Assembly (NCBI RefSeq): GCF_003054245.1
Contig: NZ_QBKR01000011.1
Span: 1-64,000 of the forward strand
Reading direction: 5' to 3'
DNA length: 64,000 bases
DNA from: Melghirimyces profundicolus
GTDB taxonomy: Bacteria; Bacillota; Bacilli; Thermoactinomycetales; DSM-45169
Under the pieces are notes generated by a model that was not told where the DNA came from, made no database searches, and saw nothing but the letters and a program-made list of their open reading frames with translations. The stretch's first letter is position 1. Each line of letters begins with the position of its first letter. The position numbers and the translations under genes are program-made. Of this stretch, positions 21,712 through 33,864 are shown in pieces.

Positions 21712-24000
21712 TTAGCCGGTCCGACGGTTCCTTTTCCCTTTTTTCTTTTTCCCTCGCCCCTTTTTCCGGCCGGAGGCGGCCGGTTTTTTGTCCCCGTTCC
21801 GATTCCCCGGGGATCTCTTGTCTTCTTTGGCCGGGTTCCGGTGTTGAGGGCGGTTCGGCGGGGTCCCGTCGGATTCGTCTTCTCCCGCGAATTCGAAATC
21901 CACCTTGTGTTCGTCGATGTTGACCCCCGTCACCCGGATGGTCACTTTGTCGCCGATGTTGTACGACTTCCCGGTCCTCTCCCCCACGAGGGACATGGAA
22001 CTTTCATTAAAGTGATAATAATCATCGGTCATGTAGCTGACGTGGATCATCCCTTCCACGGTGTTGTCCAATTCCACAAACACACCGAAGGAGGTGACAC
22101 TGCTGATGATCCCCTCAAAGGTTTCCCCGACCTTGTCCATCATGAACTCGGCCTTCTTCAGATCATCGGTTTCCCGTTCGGCGTCCACGGCGATCCGCTC
22201 CCGTTCGGAAGCGTGCTGAGCCGCCCCGGGCAGCCATTCTTTGAGAGCGACCCGCCGTTTATCCGACATCTTTTCGTTGTTTTCGATCCATTCCCGTATG
22301 ATCCGGTGGATCACCAAGTCGGGATAACGTCGGATCGGGGACGTGAAGTGGGAATAGAATGGAGCCGCCAGGCCGAAGTGACCCAACGATTCGGCGGAGT
22401 ATTTCGCCTGTTGCATCGAACGAAGCATGACGGTGCTGATCACCGGTTCCTCCGGTTGTCCCTTGATTTCCTCCAGGAGCTGCTGCAAAACACGGGGTTT
22501 GATTTTGTCGGCCTTTCCCCTGGCCTGGTAACCGAAGTGGGTGATGAACTCAAAGAAGCTCTGAAGCTTTTCCGAGTCCGGATGCTCGTGAACGCGATAC
22601 ATGAAGGGCACTTTCCGTTTGTAAAAATGCTCGGCGACGGTCTCGTTGGCCACCAGCATGAATTCCTCGATCATCATCTCGGCAATCGTGCGGGGGCGCT
22701 TCACAATATCCACCGGCTTGCCTTGCTCGTCGACGATGATTTTGGCTTCGGGAAAGTCGAAATCGATCGCTCCCCGGGCGAAGCGCCGCTTACGCAACGT
22801 CTCCGCCAACCGGGCCATCCGTCGGAAATCTTCCACAAGGGGAGCGTAACGCTCCATCAGCTCCGGATCTTCGTCCACCAGGATCCGTTTCACGTTGTGA
22901 TAAGTCATCCTCTCATTGGTCCGGATCACGCTGGGATAGATGTTGTGGCGAACGACGTTCCCTTTTCCGTCCAACTCCATATCACAGGTCATGGTGAGAC
23001 GGTCCACCTGCGGATTAAGACTGCAAATCCCGTTCGACAGGCGCTGGGGCAACATGGGAATCACCCGGTCCACCAGGTATACACTGGTCCCCCGGTCGTA
23101 GGCTTCCCGGTCGAGAAGGCTTCCTTCCTTCACATAATAGCTGACATCCGCGATATGAACACCCAGGCGTACGTTTCCGTTGTCCAGTGGCTCCACGGAG
23201 ACAGCATCGTCCAGGTCTTTGGCGTCCTCCCCGTCGATGGTCACCATCGTCCGATCCCGGAGATCCCGCCTTCCGGCGATTTCCTCCCGGGAAATGGAGT
23301 CCGGAACGGCTTCCGCTTCCCTCAGCACATCTTCGGGAAAATCCTCCGGGAGCTGATATTTTCGGATAATCGACAAAATGTCGACACCCGGGTCGCCCCG
23401 GTGTCCGAGGACTTCTTTCACCCGTCCCTCGGCACTCTTGCGCCCATGGGGATAACCGGTCAGTTCGACAACCACTTTGTCCCCTTCCCGGGCCCCGTTT
23501 TTCGCTTCTTTGGGAATGAAAATATCGGAGGAGAGCCGTTTGTCATCCGCGATGACGAACCCGAAATGCTTGGAGTCGGTATACGTGCCCACGACTTCCG
23601 TCCGTCCCCGCTTCAGGATTCGGACGACTTCCCCCTCGGGACGCAGGCCTTCTTTTTTGATGCTGTGCACCCGCGCCAAAACCGTGTCCCCGTCCATGGC
23701 CCCATTCATTTCGTTTCCGTGGATGAAGACATCCTGATCAGAGGGAAAGTCCGCATCCGGAATCACAAACCCGAAGCCTTTGGCGTTCCCCTGAAGCCGC
23801 CCACGGACCAGGTTGAGACGTTCGGGAACCCCGTAACGATTGGTACGGGTGCGGACGATTTGCCCCTCTTTCTCCATCTCGTTCAGCAGCCGGATGAAGG
23901 GGTCCCATTCCTTCACGCCGAAGGATTGCTGCAATTCTTCAGCAGTCAGGGGTTTGTATGCTTTTTTTCTCATGTACTCCAATATCTTTTGTTTTTCCAC
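21712..24000 (-). CDS. rnr: Ribonuclease R
   Basis: This 762-residue 3'-5' exoribonuclease degrades structured RNA and helps clear mRNA released by trans-translation. In order: a winged helix (KILEYMRKKAYKPLTAEELQ), two cold-shock domains (KGFGFVIPDADFPSDQDVFI, HFGFVIADD), the RNB domain with the catalytic aspartates in DGEDAKDLDDA (about 256-266), an S1 domain (GETFEGIISSVTSFGVFVEL) and a Lys/Arg-rich tail (SGRKKGRGKKKKGKRNRR). Start is GTG at 24,000 with AAAGGAG nine bases upstream; it overlaps the end of the esterase gene by 62 bases. Next is smpB, its known partner. Confidence 0.95.
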   Translation of the reverse strand: MEKQKILEYMRKKAYKPLTAEELQQSFGVKEWDPFIRLLNEMEKEGQIVRTRTNRYGVPERLNLVRGRLQGNAKGFGFVIPDADFPSDQDVFIHGNEMNGAMDGDTVLARVHSIKKEGLRPEGEVVRILKRGRTEVVGTYTDSKHFGFVIADDKRLSSDIFIPKEAKNGAREGDKVVVELTGYPHGRKSAEGRVKEVLGHRGDPGVDILSIIRKYQLPEDFPEDVLREAEAVPDSISREEIAGRRDLRDRTMVTIDGEDAKDLDDAVSVEPLDNGNVRLGVHIADVSYYVKEGSLLDREAYDRGTSVYLVDRVIPMLPQRLSNGICSLNPQVDRLTMTCDMELDGKGNVVRHNIYPSVIRTNERMTYHNVKRILVDEDPELMERYAPLVEDFRRMARLAETLRKRRFARGAIDFDFPEAKIIVDEQGKPVDIVKRPRTIAEMMIEEFMLVANETVAEHFYKRKVPFMYRVHEHPDSEKLQSFFEFITHFGYQARGKADKIKPRVLQQLLEEIKGQPEEPVISTVMLRSMQQAKYSAESLGHFGLAAPFYSHFTSPIRRYPDLVIHRIIREWIENNEKMSDKRRVALKEWLPGAAQHASERERIAVDAERETDDLKKAEFMMDKVGETFEGIISSVTSFGVFVELDNTVEGMIHVSYMTDDYYHFNESSMSLVGERTGKSYNIGDKVTIRVTGVNIDEHKVDFEFAGEDESDGTPPNRPQHRNPAKEDKRSPGNRNGDKKPAASGRKKGRGKKKKGKRNRRTG

Positions 24001-24793
24001 CGATCAAATCTCCTTTCCCCTCCGGGGGATCCCGCCTGACTCCTTCGCCTGCCAAGCGGCGGGCAAAGGCGTCCACATCGGCGAAGAGTTGTTCCCTCTC
24101 TTTGTCCAGGGTGATGATGTGACTCGACTTCTCATACCAGATCAGCCGCTTGTCCTCGGAGGAAATATGGTGATATATGTAGAGGGCGCTTCGGGGAATC
24201 ACCGTTTCGTCCTTTTTCGCCTGAACCACCAGGGCAGGCACTTCCACTTCCGGCAGATGGCGCCGGACGTGGCGGATCAGCCGGTTCAGGCTGGAAATAC
24301 ATTTCAACGGGGTTCGGTCGTAAGGAACCAAATGTTCCTCGATATGGCCGGGCTTTTCCCCGCCCCGCTTCAAATAGGGCATGACCCAGCGGACGGCGTC
24401 CACCAGATGATGCCGCTTATCCCGAAGATAGATCGGTGCGCAAAGGGAGACCACCCCGGCCAGGGGACGGGTGCGGGCCAGGTTGAGTGCCAGGGCTCCT
24501 CCCATGGACAACCCCGCCGCCACAATCCGCCTCACCCCTCCCTTTTCACACAGGTGGTCATAGGCGTCCAGCACGCTTTGCCACCAGTCCGTCCAGGCCG
24601 TGCATTCCATCTCTTCCGGGGACGTTCCGTGACCGGCCAGAAGAGGCGCATGGACGGTGTATCCCCGCTCTTTCAGGTATTGGCCCATGGGCCGCAACTC
24701 CGAAGGGGTGCCTGTAAAGCCGTGGATCAGCAGGATGCCGGTCTCCCCCCCTTGATAAAAAAAAGGATCCGGAGAACGGCGTTTGATCTTCAT
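23939..24793 (-). CDS. est: Carboxylesterase (alpha/beta hydrolase, Est30/YvaK type)
   Basis: A 284-residue alpha/beta hydrolase. ILLIHGFTGTPSEL forms the oxyanion loop, GLSMGG (about 94-99) holds the nucleophile Ser, and KDETVIP and SSHIIT carry the likely acid and His. APLLAGHGTSPEEMECTAWT is shared with family enzymes such as Est30, which hydrolyse short to medium esters. The gene precedes rnr as in other Bacillales, but its last 20 codons overlap rnr, so the C-terminus is longer than usual; it may have been extended by loss of an earlier stop. A second, related esterase lies at 26,539. A ribosome-binding site is modest (GGGAGGCGACTCG). Confidence 0.9.
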   Translation of the reverse strand: MKIKRRSPDPFFYQGGETGILLIHGFTGTPSELRPMGQYLKERGYTVHAPLLAGHGTSPEEMECTAWTDWWQSVLDAYDHLCEKGGVRRIVAAGLSMGGALALNLARTRPLAGVVSLCAPIYLRDKRHHLVDAVRWVMPYLKRGGEKPGHIEEHLVPYDRTPLKCISSLNRLIRHVRRHLPEVEVPALVVQAKKDETVIPRSALYIYHHISSEDKRLIWYEKSSHIITLDKEREQLFADVDAFARRLAGEGVRRDPPEGKGDLIGGKTKDIGVHEKKSIQTPDC

Positions 24794-25007
24794 CGGGACG
24801 AGTCGCCTCCCTAACCTGTTTTCCCTTCAATTGACAGGCCCAATCACCTGTTTCCAAAAAATGAATTCTTCTTCAGCTTTTCCAACCCGGAGGGTTTCAA
24901 CCGGATGGGAACCCGAGGAATCACTCTACGTTACGTTATCCACGATATCACAGAAAGGTTCCCGTTGAAACGGCAAAGACACTCAAAGCGTAGCGATTTA
25001 AATGTTC

Positions 25008-25245
25008 GTTTTGAGAAAAGGGGAAGCAAAATAGCGACTTTGCTGTCCTGCCCAGATAGTGCAACCATCTCTGCAGGACAGCATAGCGAGACCGGGGAGC
25101 GAGCGACCCAGGCGAGACTTGTGCTCTGTGAGTGCATAGCGAGACCGGGGAGCGAGCGACCCAGGCGAGACTTGTGCTCTGTGAGTACAGCCGAAGCGGC
25201 TTTGGGTAAATGCTGCCGCACAACGCTTCTCAGAAAAAGGAAGCA
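25008..25245 (-). repeat. Dispersed repeat, copy B
   Basis: Minus orientation begins GAGAAGCGTTGTGCGGCAGC, then ATTTACCCAAAGCCGCTTCG, two tandem units, TGCTGTCCTGCAGAGATGGT, GGGCAGGACAGCAAAGTCGC and TATTTTGCTTCCCC. It is shorter than copy A on its distal side. It fills most of the gap between the esterase and the 5S rRNA gene. Confidence 0.75.
25081..25186 (+). repeat. Tandem pair of 53-bp units inside copy B
   Basis: Units 25,081-25,133 and 25,134-25,186 are identical to each other and equal the copy A unit minus two bases (GAGCGAGCG instead of GAGCGCAAGCG). Confidence 0.9.
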
Positions 25246-25269
25246 GTCGGGAAACCCTTCATATAAAGC

Positions 25270-25294
25270 AAAAAGACAGCTCTGAAGAGCTGCC
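25270..25294 (-). terminator. Terminator of the 5S rRNA gene
   Basis: On the minus strand CAGCTC pairs with GAGCTG around TTCA, followed by TTTTTGC. Confidence 0.8.
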
Positions 25295-25307
25295 TTTCCG
25301 AAGAAAT

Positions 25308-25425
<118 letters not shown>

Positions 25426-25601
25426 GTTTGTTATCATAACACGCCCGCTCTCTTTTGACAAGGGGTGCTGAATGGTACTTTATCCCAGTCTTTCTGCCGG
25501 CGGCGGATTTCTTTTTCCATTCATTTTTATCCATCTCTCCCCGGCACTCATGTTAAGATGTGATCGTGGAGATTTTCGTTATTTTTGTCAAAAACAAGGG
25601 G

Positions 25602-26500
25602 GTGAAAACATTGATCCAAAATCCGATCCGGGTGCTGACTTCCCCCCGTCAGCGGGATCGAATGCGCATTGCCTACGAAATCTTTGTCGTCATGGTCACC
25701 TTCACCTATACCATTCTGCTGATCAGCGCTTGGCTGGACGTCCACCGGAAAAGCCATTGGATCACCCCGGATCTCCTGTTGTATTTCGACCGGTTCCTTT
25801 TGATCTGGTTTGCCCTGGAATATGTGATCCGGCTGACAAACGCTCCCGATAAAAAACGGTTTGTAAAGGAGCACTGGATCGACCTGTTGGCGATCGTTCC
25901 ACTGGATCAGTACTTCAGGCCCCTGCGCCTCCTGCGACTGATCCGGTTGCTCCGTTTAATCCGGATGTCCTCCTTTCTGTGGGGTTTACACGGACCCGGG
26001 AAGTGCAACTGTCCGTCATTGTCGCCACCGTCATTATCCTGTGGGGTTCCGGCGGCATCTATGTTCTGGAATCGGAAATCAATGAGGGGATTGAAAACTT
26101 TTCCGATGCCATATGGTGGGCGGTCGTCACCACCACCACCGTCGGATACGGGGGCATCTCCCCCGCCACCTTCGGCGGTCGGATGATCGGGGTTGTGTTG
26201 ATGATCACCGGCATCGGTCTGATCGGATCCGTGACCGCCAGCGTGGCTGCCCACTTCAGTCAGGTTTTGATCCAACAACGCCGGGAAACCCATTCCCCGG
26301 AAAACCGGGTTCGGGGCGAGCTTTTGACGACGGCGAAAGAATATCTGAACCGGATTGATCGCCTCACTCCGGAGGAGTACCGGACTCTTCTTCAGCTGTT
26401 GGAAACCTTGCGGGTATCGGGGGACCCCGATTCTTCCCATCCCCCTTCGGCGAGCCAAACCGGAAGCCGGGAAAACCAAGCCGGCACGGAACCCATATAA
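25602..26500 (+). pseudogene. Voltage-gated-type potassium channel with a frameshift
   Basis: The first frame gives an S1-S4-like membrane domain: AYEIFVVMVTFTYTILLISA, LLLYFDRFLLIWFALEYVIR and an arginine-rich helix RPLRLLRLIRLLRLIRMSSF. Near 25,978-25,985 the coding frame changes and continues VQLSVIVATVIILWGSG, the pore helix and selectivity filter TTTTVGYGGISP, a last helix VVLMITGIGLIGSVTASVAA and a cytoplasmic tail. T-V-G-Y-G shows potassium selectivity. Start is GTG 25,602 or TTG 25,611 (GGGGGTG six bases upstream). The lesion falls at a GGGG run, so an assembly error is possible; otherwise only the voltage-sensor half would be made. Confidence 0.75.
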
Positions 26501-26540
26501 AAAACCGAACCCGGCGGTCCATCGCCGGGTTCGGTTTTTT
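26499..26540. terminator. Bidirectional terminator between the channel and esterase genes
   Basis: A 12-bp stem CCGAACCCGGCG / CGCCGGGTTCGG with a 6-base loop, flanked by A and T runs on both sides. Confidence 0.9.
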
Positions 26541-27258
26541 ACCGAGCCTTTTGTTTGGGCGTTTGCGGAGAAAGAGCCAGGAACGCGCGGATCTCCTCCA
26601 TCACCCGGTCCACTTCGCAGTCGGCACAGATCAGGTGACGGGAACGGGGCAGCAACACCAGCTTCTTCTCCCGTGCGGGGAGGCGGGAGTGTATTCTGCG
26701 GGCTCCTTTGGGATGGGTCAGGTCATCCTTTTGCCCCTGCAGGATCAGGGTGGGGACCTCCAACTCGTCGTACAACGGTTCCACCGCTTTTATCAATTCG
26801 TAAAGTTCATTGATCGCATGCATCGGAGAACGGGTCAGCCGGCGGAAATACTCCTTGAGATAAGCCATGGAAGCGGCGCTGTCGGTCGCTTTCAGCTGTC
26901 CTTTCACCACATCCGTCATCCCCCGGAACAGCTCCCGGGGATTGGGAAGGGTGGGTGGACTCAGAAGCACCAGGCGGTCTACGGGATGATGCCGGGCAAG
27001 GACCACCCCGATCAGGGCACCCATGGAAAACCCGATGACGTTTACCTCGGATGAAAGAGGCTTCAATTGATCCAGGGCGTTTTCCGCACTTGCCACCCAA
27101 TCTTTCCATGTGGCGCTTTTCATATGATCGCGTCCGGAGCCATGCCCCGCCAGCAGCGGGCAATGGAGTGTTCCTCCGTCTTTTTTCAACATTTCCGGAA
27201 GGGGTCCCAAGTCGTCCGGGGAACCGGCAAACCCATGGAGCAACAAGTAACCCTTCAA
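26539..27258 (-). CDS. Second alpha/beta-hydrolase esterase, paralogue of est
   Basis: The start is taken as TTG 27,258, ten bases after AAAGGAG; a TTG at 27,282 precedes that site. The 239-residue product opens MKGYLLLHGFAGSPDDLGPL, contains PLLAGHGSGRDHMKSATWKD, the nucleophile elbow GFSMG (about 76-80), the acid region GQKDDLTHP and the final SRHLI with His. It shares the H-G-F-x-G-(T/S)-P and P-L-L-A-G-H-G blocks with est at 23,939, so it is likely a diverged duplicate. In many Bacillales secG is followed directly by one est and then rnr; here the two esterases flank an insertion with the 5S gene, repeat copy B and the channel gene. Confidence 0.85.
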   Translation of the reverse strand: MKGYLLLHGFAGSPDDLGPLPEMLKKDGGTLHCPLLAGHGSGRDHMKSATWKDWVASAENALDQLKPLSSEVNVIGFSMGALIGVVLARHHPVDRLVLLSPPTLPNPRELFRGMTDVVKGQLKATDSAASMAYLKEYFRRLTRSPMHAINELYELIKAVEPLYDELEVPTLILQGQKDDLTHPKGARRIHSRLPAREKKLVLLPRSRHLICADCEVDRVMEEIRAFLALSPQTPKQKAR

Positions 27259-27308
27259 TACTTTCGCTCTCCTTTGTCTCAATGTTCTGGTGAATGTTCT
27301 TCAGGGAC

Positions 27309-27338
27309 AAAAAAAACAGCCGGGCTGAGCCTGCTGTT
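27309..27338 (-). terminator. Terminator after secG
   Basis: On the minus strand AACAGC pairs with GCTGTT over a C/G-rich loop and is followed by eight T residues. Confidence 0.7.
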
Positions 27339-27377
27339 TCCCGTCACTGGGTTCCGGCCGTTTTTAAAAGACTCCTG

Positions 27378-27611
27378 TCACTTGATGAAATAACCCGCCA
27401 ACAGGGTGAGAACCATGAACAGGACGCCCAAAACCACCGTTATCTTCCCCAGCAGGGCGTCGATCCCCCGCGCTTTGGTTTTTCCGATCAACTGTTCGGA
27501 AGCGCCGCCGATCGCACCGGAAAGTCCGGCACTCTTACCTGATTGCAACAGAACAACGAGAATCAGTGCAATACTGACGATGGCCAACAGAATATCCACG
27601 GCGACTTTCAT
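27378..27611 (-). CDS. secG: Preprotein translocase subunit SecG
   Basis: ATG at 27,611 with GGGAGGTG upstream gives 77 residues, the normal SecG size. Two membrane helices flank a glycine-rich loop: AVDILLAIVSIALILVVLLQ, then SGKSAGLSGAIGGASEQLIG, and VVLGVLFMVLTLLAGYFIK. SecG sits beside SecYE and aids SecA-driven export. The gene is followed by its own terminator and then the esterase on the same strand, the secG-est-rnr-smpB-ssrA order seen in Bacillales. No anomalies. Confidence 0.95.
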   Translation of the reverse strand: MKVAVDILLAIVSIALILVVLLQSGKSAGLSGAIGGASEQLIGKTKARGIDALLGKITVVLGVLFMVLTLLAGYFIK

Positions 27612-27689
27612 CTCGGGGTACACCTCCCGTCGAAAACGTTCTACGATCACAGAAGTACTGTACCACAACCACCCACCGTTTTCAACAAA

Positions 27690-27775
27690 CGCTCCTGGGC
27701 AGGACAGCAAAGTCGCTGTTTCGGGTAAACGCTTCCCCCTTCTTCTGAGCCTATCCAACAATCACAACGCTTTTA
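27690..27775 (+). repeat. Dispersed repeat, copy C (partial)
   Basis: Reads GGGCAGGACAGCAAAGTCGC, TGTTTCGGGTAAACGCTTCC, TTCTTCTGAG and AATCACAACGCTTTT, matching the distal half of copies B and D. The tandem units and the proximal half are missing. Confidence 0.65.
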
Positions 27776-27861
27776 GGTTGGGGGCGCGTTTGGCCACGAG
27801 ACCGTTGGCCATCCGGCAAGGCAGGGATTTTCGGTTTTCCTGCAGTATTCCGCCAAAGACG

Positions 27862-27890
27862 AAAAAAATGCCGGGTTCCGGGAACCCGGC
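27862..27890 (-). terminator. Terminator of the glycolytic operon
   Basis: A 10-bp stem GCCGGGTTCC / GGAACCCGGC, one-base loop, followed by seven T residues on the minus strand. Confidence 0.9.
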
Positions 27891-27900
27891 TTCTTCAACG

Positions 27901-29229
<1,329 letters not shown>

Positions 29230-30765
29230 TCAGTCGATGAGGGAACGCCCCGTCATCTCCCGGGGTTGCGGGAGGTTCAGCAATTTCAGCAACGTGGGCG
29301 CCACATCCGCCAGGATTCCACCTTTCCGAAGCTTCACCGACGGATCGGTGACGATGCAGGGAACGGGAAAGGTGGTGTGGGAGGTGACGGGTTCCCCCTT
29401 TTCGTCCAAGACCTGGTCGGCATTTCCGTGGTCGGCGATGATGACGGCAACCCCGTCTTTGGCAAGAACCGCCTCCACCACGCGACCGAGGCACTCGTCC
29501 ACCGCTTCCACCGCTCGGATGGTCGGCTCCAGTTTCCCGGAATGGCCGACCATGTCCGGGTTGGCGAAATTGAGAATGATGGTGTCGTGTTTTTCCTCCC
29601 CGATCTCTTTCAGGAGGGCGTCGGTCACCTCATATGCGCTCATTTCCGGTTTCAGGTCATAGGTGGCCACTTTGGGTGAATTGATCAAAATCCGATCCTC
29701 TCCGGGAAACGGATCTTCGCGCCCGCCGCTGAAGAAAAAGGTGACATGGGGATACTTCTCCGTCTCGGCAATCCGGAGTTGTTTCAAACCGTGCTGGGAA
29801 ACCACTTCACCGAAGGTGTTGTCCAGATCCGTCGGTTTGTAGGCCACATAACCGTCCACCGATTCGCTGAATTTGGTGAGGCAGACATAATAGAGATTTT
29901 CCGGTTTCTTTTCTCCCCGATCAAAGCCGCGAAAGTCGTCGTTGGTAAAAGCGAGGGAGATTTGTATGGCCCGGTCGGGGCGGAAGTTGTAGAAGATGAC
30001 TGCGTCATTCGACTCGATCCTTGCGATGGGACGCCCGTCCTCCCCTTCGATGACCGTGGGCATGACAAACTCGTCATACACGCTCTTTTCGTAGGACTCC
30101 TTCACCGCTTGCACCGGATCCCGGTACGACGGCCCTTCTCCGTACACCATGGCCCGGTACGCTTTTTCCGTCCGCTCCCAACGTTTATCCCGATCCATGG
30201 CGTAATAACGACCCTGGACCGTGGCGATGCGTCCCACCCCGACCTGGTCGATCTTCTCCTGCAACCGCCGGATGTAATGGATGCCGGAATCGGGCGCCAC
30301 ATCACGCCCATCCAAAAACGCGTGGATGTATACTTCTTCAAGCCCCTCCTTGGCCGCAAGGTTCAGGAGCGCGAACAAATGGTCAATATGGCTGTGCACC
30401 CCGCCGTCAGACAAAAGGCCGTACAGGTGAAGCTTGCTTCCGTTCTCTTTAACGTGCCGGACAGCACCGAGGAAGGTTTCGTTTTCAAAAAAGGAACCTT
30501 CTTCGATCTCTTTGCTGACCCGGGTCAAATCCTGATAGACCACCCGGCCGGCACCGATGTTCAGATGGCCCACTTCGGAGTTGCCCATCTGTCCTTCGGG
30601 AAGACCGACCGCTTTTCCCGAAGCGGAGAGGGTCGTGTGGGGAAAGGTGGACCAGTAGCGGTCAAAATTGGGTTTATCGGCCTGGGCGACGGCGTTTCCG
30701 TGCGTTTCTTCCCGCAGGGCGAAACCGTCCAGGATGATGAGGGCGACGGGTTTTTTCCGACTCAC
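29230..30765 (-). CDS. gpmI: 2,3-bisphosphoglycerate-independent phosphoglycerate mutase
   Basis: Converts 3- to 2-phosphoglycerate using two manganese ions and a phospho-serine. The 511-residue product opens [20 protein letters not shown] and has [20 protein letters not shown] with the active-site Ser, [28 protein letters not shown] and the metal-site segments [12 protein letters not shown] and [11 protein letters not shown]. Length is normal (about 510). The GTG start overlaps the tpiA stop (GTGA), so translation is coupled. Mn dependence makes this enzyme pH-sensitive during sporulation in relatives (family knowledge). Confidence 0.97.
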   Translation of the reverse strand: MSRKKPVALIILDGFALREETHGNAVAQADKPNFDRYWSTFPHTTLSASGKAVGLPEGQMGNSEVGHLNIGAGRVVYQDLTRVSKEIEEGSFFENETFLGAVRHVKENGSKLHLYGLLSDGGVHSHIDHLFALLNLAAKEGLEEVYIHAFLDGRDVAPDSGIHYIRRLQEKIDQVGVGRIATVQGRYYAMDRDKRWERTEKAYRAMVYGEGPSYRDPVQAVKESYEKSVYDEFVMPTVIEGEDGRPIARIESNDAVIFYNFRPDRAIQISLAFTNDDFRGFDRGEKKPENLYYVCLTKFSESVDGYVAYKPTDLDNTFGEVVSQHGLKQLRIAETEKYPHVTFFFSGGREDPFPGEDRILINSPKVATYDLKPEMSAYEVTDALLKEIGEEKHDTIILNFANPDMVGHSGKLEPTIRAVEAVDECLGRVVEAVLAKDGVAVIIADHGNADQVLDEKGEPVTSHTTFPVPCIVTDPSVKLRKGGILADVAPTLLKLLNLPQPREMTGRSLID

Positions 30766-31532
30766 TTCAGATCCCCCCGTCGATGGGCCGCTTCCACCAA
30801 CCGGGCAAAGGACTCGGGATCCAGGCTGGCTCCGCCGACCAGGGCCCCGTCGATCTCCCCCATCGCGAGGAAAGAATCAATGTTGGCCGGTTTGACACTC
30901 CCGCCGTAAAGGATCCTCACTTCATTGGCCACCTGCTGATCGTATTGGTCGGCGACGGTTTTCCGGACGAATCGGATCACTTCGTCGGCGTCTTCCGCGG
31001 TGGCCGATTTGCCCGAACCAATGGCCCAGACCGGTTCATAAGCCAGGATCAGCCGGGTGACGCCGTCGGAACTGAGTCCCCGGATCGCCGCCACCACCTG
31101 GCGGCGGACCACTTCCCGTGTCTGTTCAGCTTCCCGTTCTTCCAGTGTCTCGCCCACGCAGACGATCGGCGTCAGACCGTGGTCGAGGGCGGACCGGGTC
31201 TTGAGGCGGACCATTTCGTCACTTTCGGCAAAATGGATGCGGCGCTCGGAATGGCCGATGATGACATAATCGATCGGCAGGGCTTTCAGCATGGTGGGGC
31301 TGACTTCACCGGTGAAGGCCCCTTCTTCTTCCCAATGCATGTTCTGGGCCCCGAGTCCGATCCGGCTTCCTTTCGCTTCTTCCGTCAGGGCCGGGAGGGC
31401 GGGAAAAGGAGCGCAGATCACCGTCTCCACTCCTTCCCGGTTCCCCCGGTCACGGAATGCGGAGAAGAAGTCGATCGCCTCGTTCACGTTTTTGTGCATT
31501 TTCCAGTTTCCTGCGATCACCGGAGTACGCAA
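30762..31532 (-). CDS. tpiA: Triosephosphate isomerase
   Basis: Start is TTG at 31,532, eight bases after AAGGTGG; the longer frame to 31,574 overlaps the pgk end without a site. The 256-residue product opens [20 protein letters not shown], with the catalytic Lys in N-W-K-M-H-K, the His in [12 protein letters not shown], the Glu in [17 protein letters not shown] and the phosphate loop [17 protein letters not shown]. It interconverts dihydroxyacetone phosphate and glyceraldehyde 3-phosphate. It lies between pgk (13 bases upstream) and gpmI (overlapping). No anomalies. Confidence 0.97.
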   Translation of the reverse strand: MRTPVIAGNWKMHKNVNEAIDFFSAFRDRGNREGVETVICAPFPALPALTEEAKGSRIGLGAQNMHWEEEGAFTGEVSPTMLKALPIDYVIIGHSERRIHFAESDEMVRLKTRSALDHGLTPIVCVGETLEEREAEQTREVVRRQVVAAIRGLSSDGVTRLILAYEPVWAIGSGKSATAEDADEVIRFVRKTVADQYDQQVANEVRILYGGSVKPANIDSFLAMGEIDGALVGGASLDPESFARLVEAAHRRGDLK

Positions 31533-31545
31533 GTGGGTCACCACC

Positions 31546-32730
31546 TTATCCTTTATCGTTGAGGGCTGCCACACCGGGAAGGACTTTTCCTTCCATCAGT
31601 TCCAGAGAAGCGCCACCGCCGGTGGAAATATGATCCACCCGGTCCGCCAGGCCGGATTTTTTGATCGCCGCGGCAGAATCCCCCCCGCCGATGATGCTGG
31701 TCGCCGGAGAGTCGGCCACGGCTTCGGCGATGGCGAAAGTTCCCTGGGCGAAGCGGTCGAATTCGAAGACACCCAGGGGCCCGTTCCATATGACCAGACG
31801 GGACTCACGAATGATCGTTGCAAAGCGTTCCCGAGTTCGGGGTCCGATATCCATGCCCTCCATATCCGCGGGGATGGAATCAACACTCACGGCCTCGGCA
31901 CGGGCATCGGCGGAAAATTCGCCGGCGACCATCACATCCTCGGGCAGAACCAGGTTGACTCCCCGGTCGGCGGCCTTCTGCATGAACGCCCGGGCTTGAT
32001 CGATTTTTTCGGGCTCCAGCAGGGATTGGCCGATCTCAAGCCCTTTCGCTTTCAAGAAGGTGTAAGAGAGTCCCCCGCCGATCAGAAGATGGTCCACCTT
32101 CTCCAGGAGATTGTCGATCACACCGATTTTATCCTTTACTTTGGCTCCGCCGATGATGGCGGTAAAGGGACGGTCCGGCGATTCCAGCGCCCGTCCCAGG
32201 GTTTCCAGTTCCTTCTGCATCAGGAAACCGGCCACCGCGGGCAGGTGTTCGGCAATGCCGGCGGTGGAAGCATGAGCCCGGTGGGCGGCTCCGAAGGCGT
32301 CATTAACGTAGAGGTCGGCAAGTTCGGCATAGGCCCGGGCCAGGTCCGGATCGTTCTTCTCCTCCCCGGGATGGAACCGGAGGTTCTCCAGAAGGAGGAT
32401 TTCCCCTTCCTTCAAATCCCTCACTTTTCCTTCCACTTCTTCCCCGACGGCTTCATCCGCTTTGGAGACCGACCGGCCCAACAGATCCGACAGTCGTTGG
32501 GCCACCGGGTCGAGACGCAGTTCTTCCACAACCGCTCCCTTGGGCCGTCCCAGGTGGCTGGCCAGAATGAGTCGGGCCCCCCGTTCCGTCAGGTGGCGGA
32601 TGGTGGGCAAAGCCGCCCGGATCCGGTTATCGTCGGTAATGTTCCCGTCCTCCAGGGGAACGTTGAAGTCCACACGGCAAAACACGCGCTTTCCTTTGAC
32701 ATCCACATCGTGGATCGACATTTTGTTCAC
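31546..32730 (-). CDS. pgk: Phosphoglycerate kinase
   Basis: GTG at 32,730 (after GAGGAGGATCC) gives 394 residues, the same length as the Bacillus subtilis enzyme; an ATG seven codons earlier would also be in frame. [20 protein letters not shown] then VPLEDG is the N-terminal signature; [15 protein letters not shown] and [20 protein letters not shown] follow, and the nucleotide site [16 protein letters not shown] is near the end. It makes ATP from 1,3-bisphosphoglycerate. The gene follows gapA by 78 bases within the cggR operon. Confidence 0.97.
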   Translation of the reverse strand: MNKMSIHDVDVKGKRVFCRVDFNVPLEDGNITDDNRIRAALPTIRHLTERGARLILASHLGRPKGAVVEELRLDPVAQRLSDLLGRSVSKADEAVGEEVEGKVRDLKEGEILLLENLRFHPGEEKNDPDLARAYAELADLYVNDAFGAAHRAHASTAGIAEHLPAVAGFLMQKELETLGRALESPDRPFTAIIGGAKVKDKIGVIDNLLEKVDHLLIGGGLSYTFLKAKGLEIGQSLLEPEKIDQARAFMQKAADRGVNLVLPEDVMVAGEFSADARAEAVSVDSIPADMEGMDIGPRTRERFATIIRESRLVIWNGPLGVFEFDRFAQGTFAIAEAVADSPATSIIGGGDSAAAIKKSGLADRVDHISTGGGASLELMEGKVLPGVAALNDKG

Positions 32731-32808
32731 GGATCCATCCTCCTCGGACATGCACGCGAAAGAGGAGAGTCTTCCTCTCCCCCTCGCTTTTTTCCCTTTA
32801 TTCTAGTC

Positions 32809-33864
<1,056 letters not shown>

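Noticed and set aside
20674..24039. A 1121-codon open frame on the plus strand across ssrA, smpB and rnr
   Set aside because: It runs antisense to tmRNA and two well-supported genes, has no ribosome-binding site and is a GC-driven shadow.
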